Origin: Isohypsibius dastychi
Lineage: Eukaryota > Tardigrada > Eutardigrada > Parachela > Isohypsibiidae
DNA: 29,776 bases
Reading direction: 5' to 3'
Assembly: GCA_034696485.1 (NCBI GenBank)
Contig: JAQIWT010000181.1
Location: 1-29,776, forward strand
In this document: piece after piece, positions 29,203 to 29,776 of the stretch
Numbering within the stretch: the first letter of the stretch is position 1
Layout of the letters: each line of letters opens with the position of its first letter
Position numbers and translations under genes: made by a program
Notes under the pieces: model-generated
The model's input: only the letters and a program-made list of their open reading frames with translations
Told to the model about the DNA's origin: nothing
The model's database searches: none

Positions 29203-29776
29203 ATGGAAAACTGCCTGAACGTTTTCATCGAGGGGATTGTTGCTTGTGGTAAATCATCGTTCATGCGTGAACTAAAATTGCGTTACGGTATTTGGTGGCA
29301 CCACGAAGAACCAGTCAAGAAGTGATGCGGTCGGCAAGGGCAAACCTGTTGCAAAGGTTTTATGAGAATCCAAGTGCTGTATGTTTCGATCTCTAAATGG
29401 CTTTTCTTTACATTTCTCGAGGACATATCACCGCCTGCGGTTATTTCACGTCCACTATCAGAAGCGGAGGTTCCAGTTTCGAAGACCGATACAATCCATA
29501 TCCAGGAGCGTAGTCCAAGGTCATACAAAAATTTCCTTGTTAGGCTCATTCACTCCGAAGTCTATTTGTCTCTTCCGGATCTGCTCGCACTTCCCGAGTA
29601 TGATACACATGTCAATCACTGGTTCCAGACAATCAAATCGATTTCCGTCCATCTGCGATCACCTGCACAGGTATGCCCCAGAGGCTTCCGGACAGAACTC
29701 GATCGGAAGAATCCGGGTAAATGACGATTCTGTTTTTGAATAATCTTGACCAAGCTAATGATACAGTGTTACTAGA
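29203..29776 (+). pseudogene. Deoxynucleoside-kinase-like sequence, broken
   Basis: Deoxynucleoside kinases phosphorylate deoxynucleosides for the dNTP salvage pathway. From the ATG at 29203 the first 40 codons give the N-terminal strand and P-loop (VFIEGIVACGKSSF; usual GxxGxGKS/T) and the EEPV motif. Then TGA at 29323-29325 stands where family members have Trp. A one-base shift follows before NLLQRFYENPSAVCFDL, TAA stands at 29394-29396 where Gln is expected, and a second shift leads to a frame with ERS (the family's ERS...R motif, here with the later Arg displaced), ending around LRSPAQVC, after which the frame is lost again. Two stops and at least two shifts within 500 nt make a functional gene unlikely. 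Splicing cannot explain them. The gene may run past the right edge. Cellular origin is likely; a DNA-virus-derived copy cannot be excluded from this fragment. Confidence 0.6.

Noticed and set aside
1-29776. CRISPR arrays, tRNA or rRNA genes
   Set aside because: No regularly spaced direct repeats, no cloverleaf with a T-loop consensus, and no rRNA-like conserved stretch was seen.

Overview
The window is eukaryotic, not bacterial. Genes are split by short GT-AG introns (mostly 43-200 nt, up to about 480 nt), have TATA boxes 70-80 nt before start codons, AATAAA poly(A) signals, secretory signal peptides and animal gene families: a White-like ABCG transporter, a class A GPCR, a natriuretic-peptide-type receptor, a lipocalin and a GH18 chitinase. 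Compact genes on both strands, a clip-like domain and a horizontally acquired type of GH45 cellulase fit a small-genome ecdysozoan. A tardigrade is my best guess and a micro-arthropod the alternative, but this is inference only; no rRNA or other marker gene is present. No tRNA, rRNA, CRISPR or bacterial operon was seen.

Layout. Left part (1-4.3 kb, minus strand): a secreted protein of unknown family running off the edge, a complete RidA-family protein with a signal peptide, a terminal-exon remnant resembling a receptor ligand-binding domain, and a lipocalin whose expected start codon reads ACG. At 4.6-4.8 kb lies a short element with perfect 24-bp inverted ends (MITE-like). At 5.8-8.8 kb a GPCR (+) and a long secreted PEBP protein (-) converge and share overlapping poly(A) signals. 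A 2 kb gene-poor stretch with a C-run/G-run hairpin follows. 

Middle part (10.9-21.4 kb): an intronless, C/G-rich-codon GH45 endoglucanase with a PAN/apple-like N-terminal domain; a secreted protein joining a clip-like six-cysteine domain, an Arg-rich linker and a PQQ-like beta-propeller; a single-pass ANF-receptor protein that ends soon after its membrane helix (NPR-C-like); and a GH18 chitinase with four tandem C-terminal LysM domains. 

Right part (22.2-29.8 kb): a nine-exon White-type ABCG transporter with an in-frame TGA, an orphan terminal exon, a gene-poor stretch with hairpins, a small secreted protein of unknown function, a decayed LRR/Thr-rich gene, and a deoxynucleoside-kinase-like sequence broken by stops and frameshifts at the right edge.

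Together: at least seven of the genes encode secreted or cell-surface proteins. The cellulase, LysM-chitinase and propeller genes are consistent with breakdown or sensing of fungal, algal or plant cell-wall polymers, but nothing in the sequence proves that they are co-regulated. Exon joins were made by hand from splice signals, reading frame and family resemblance.
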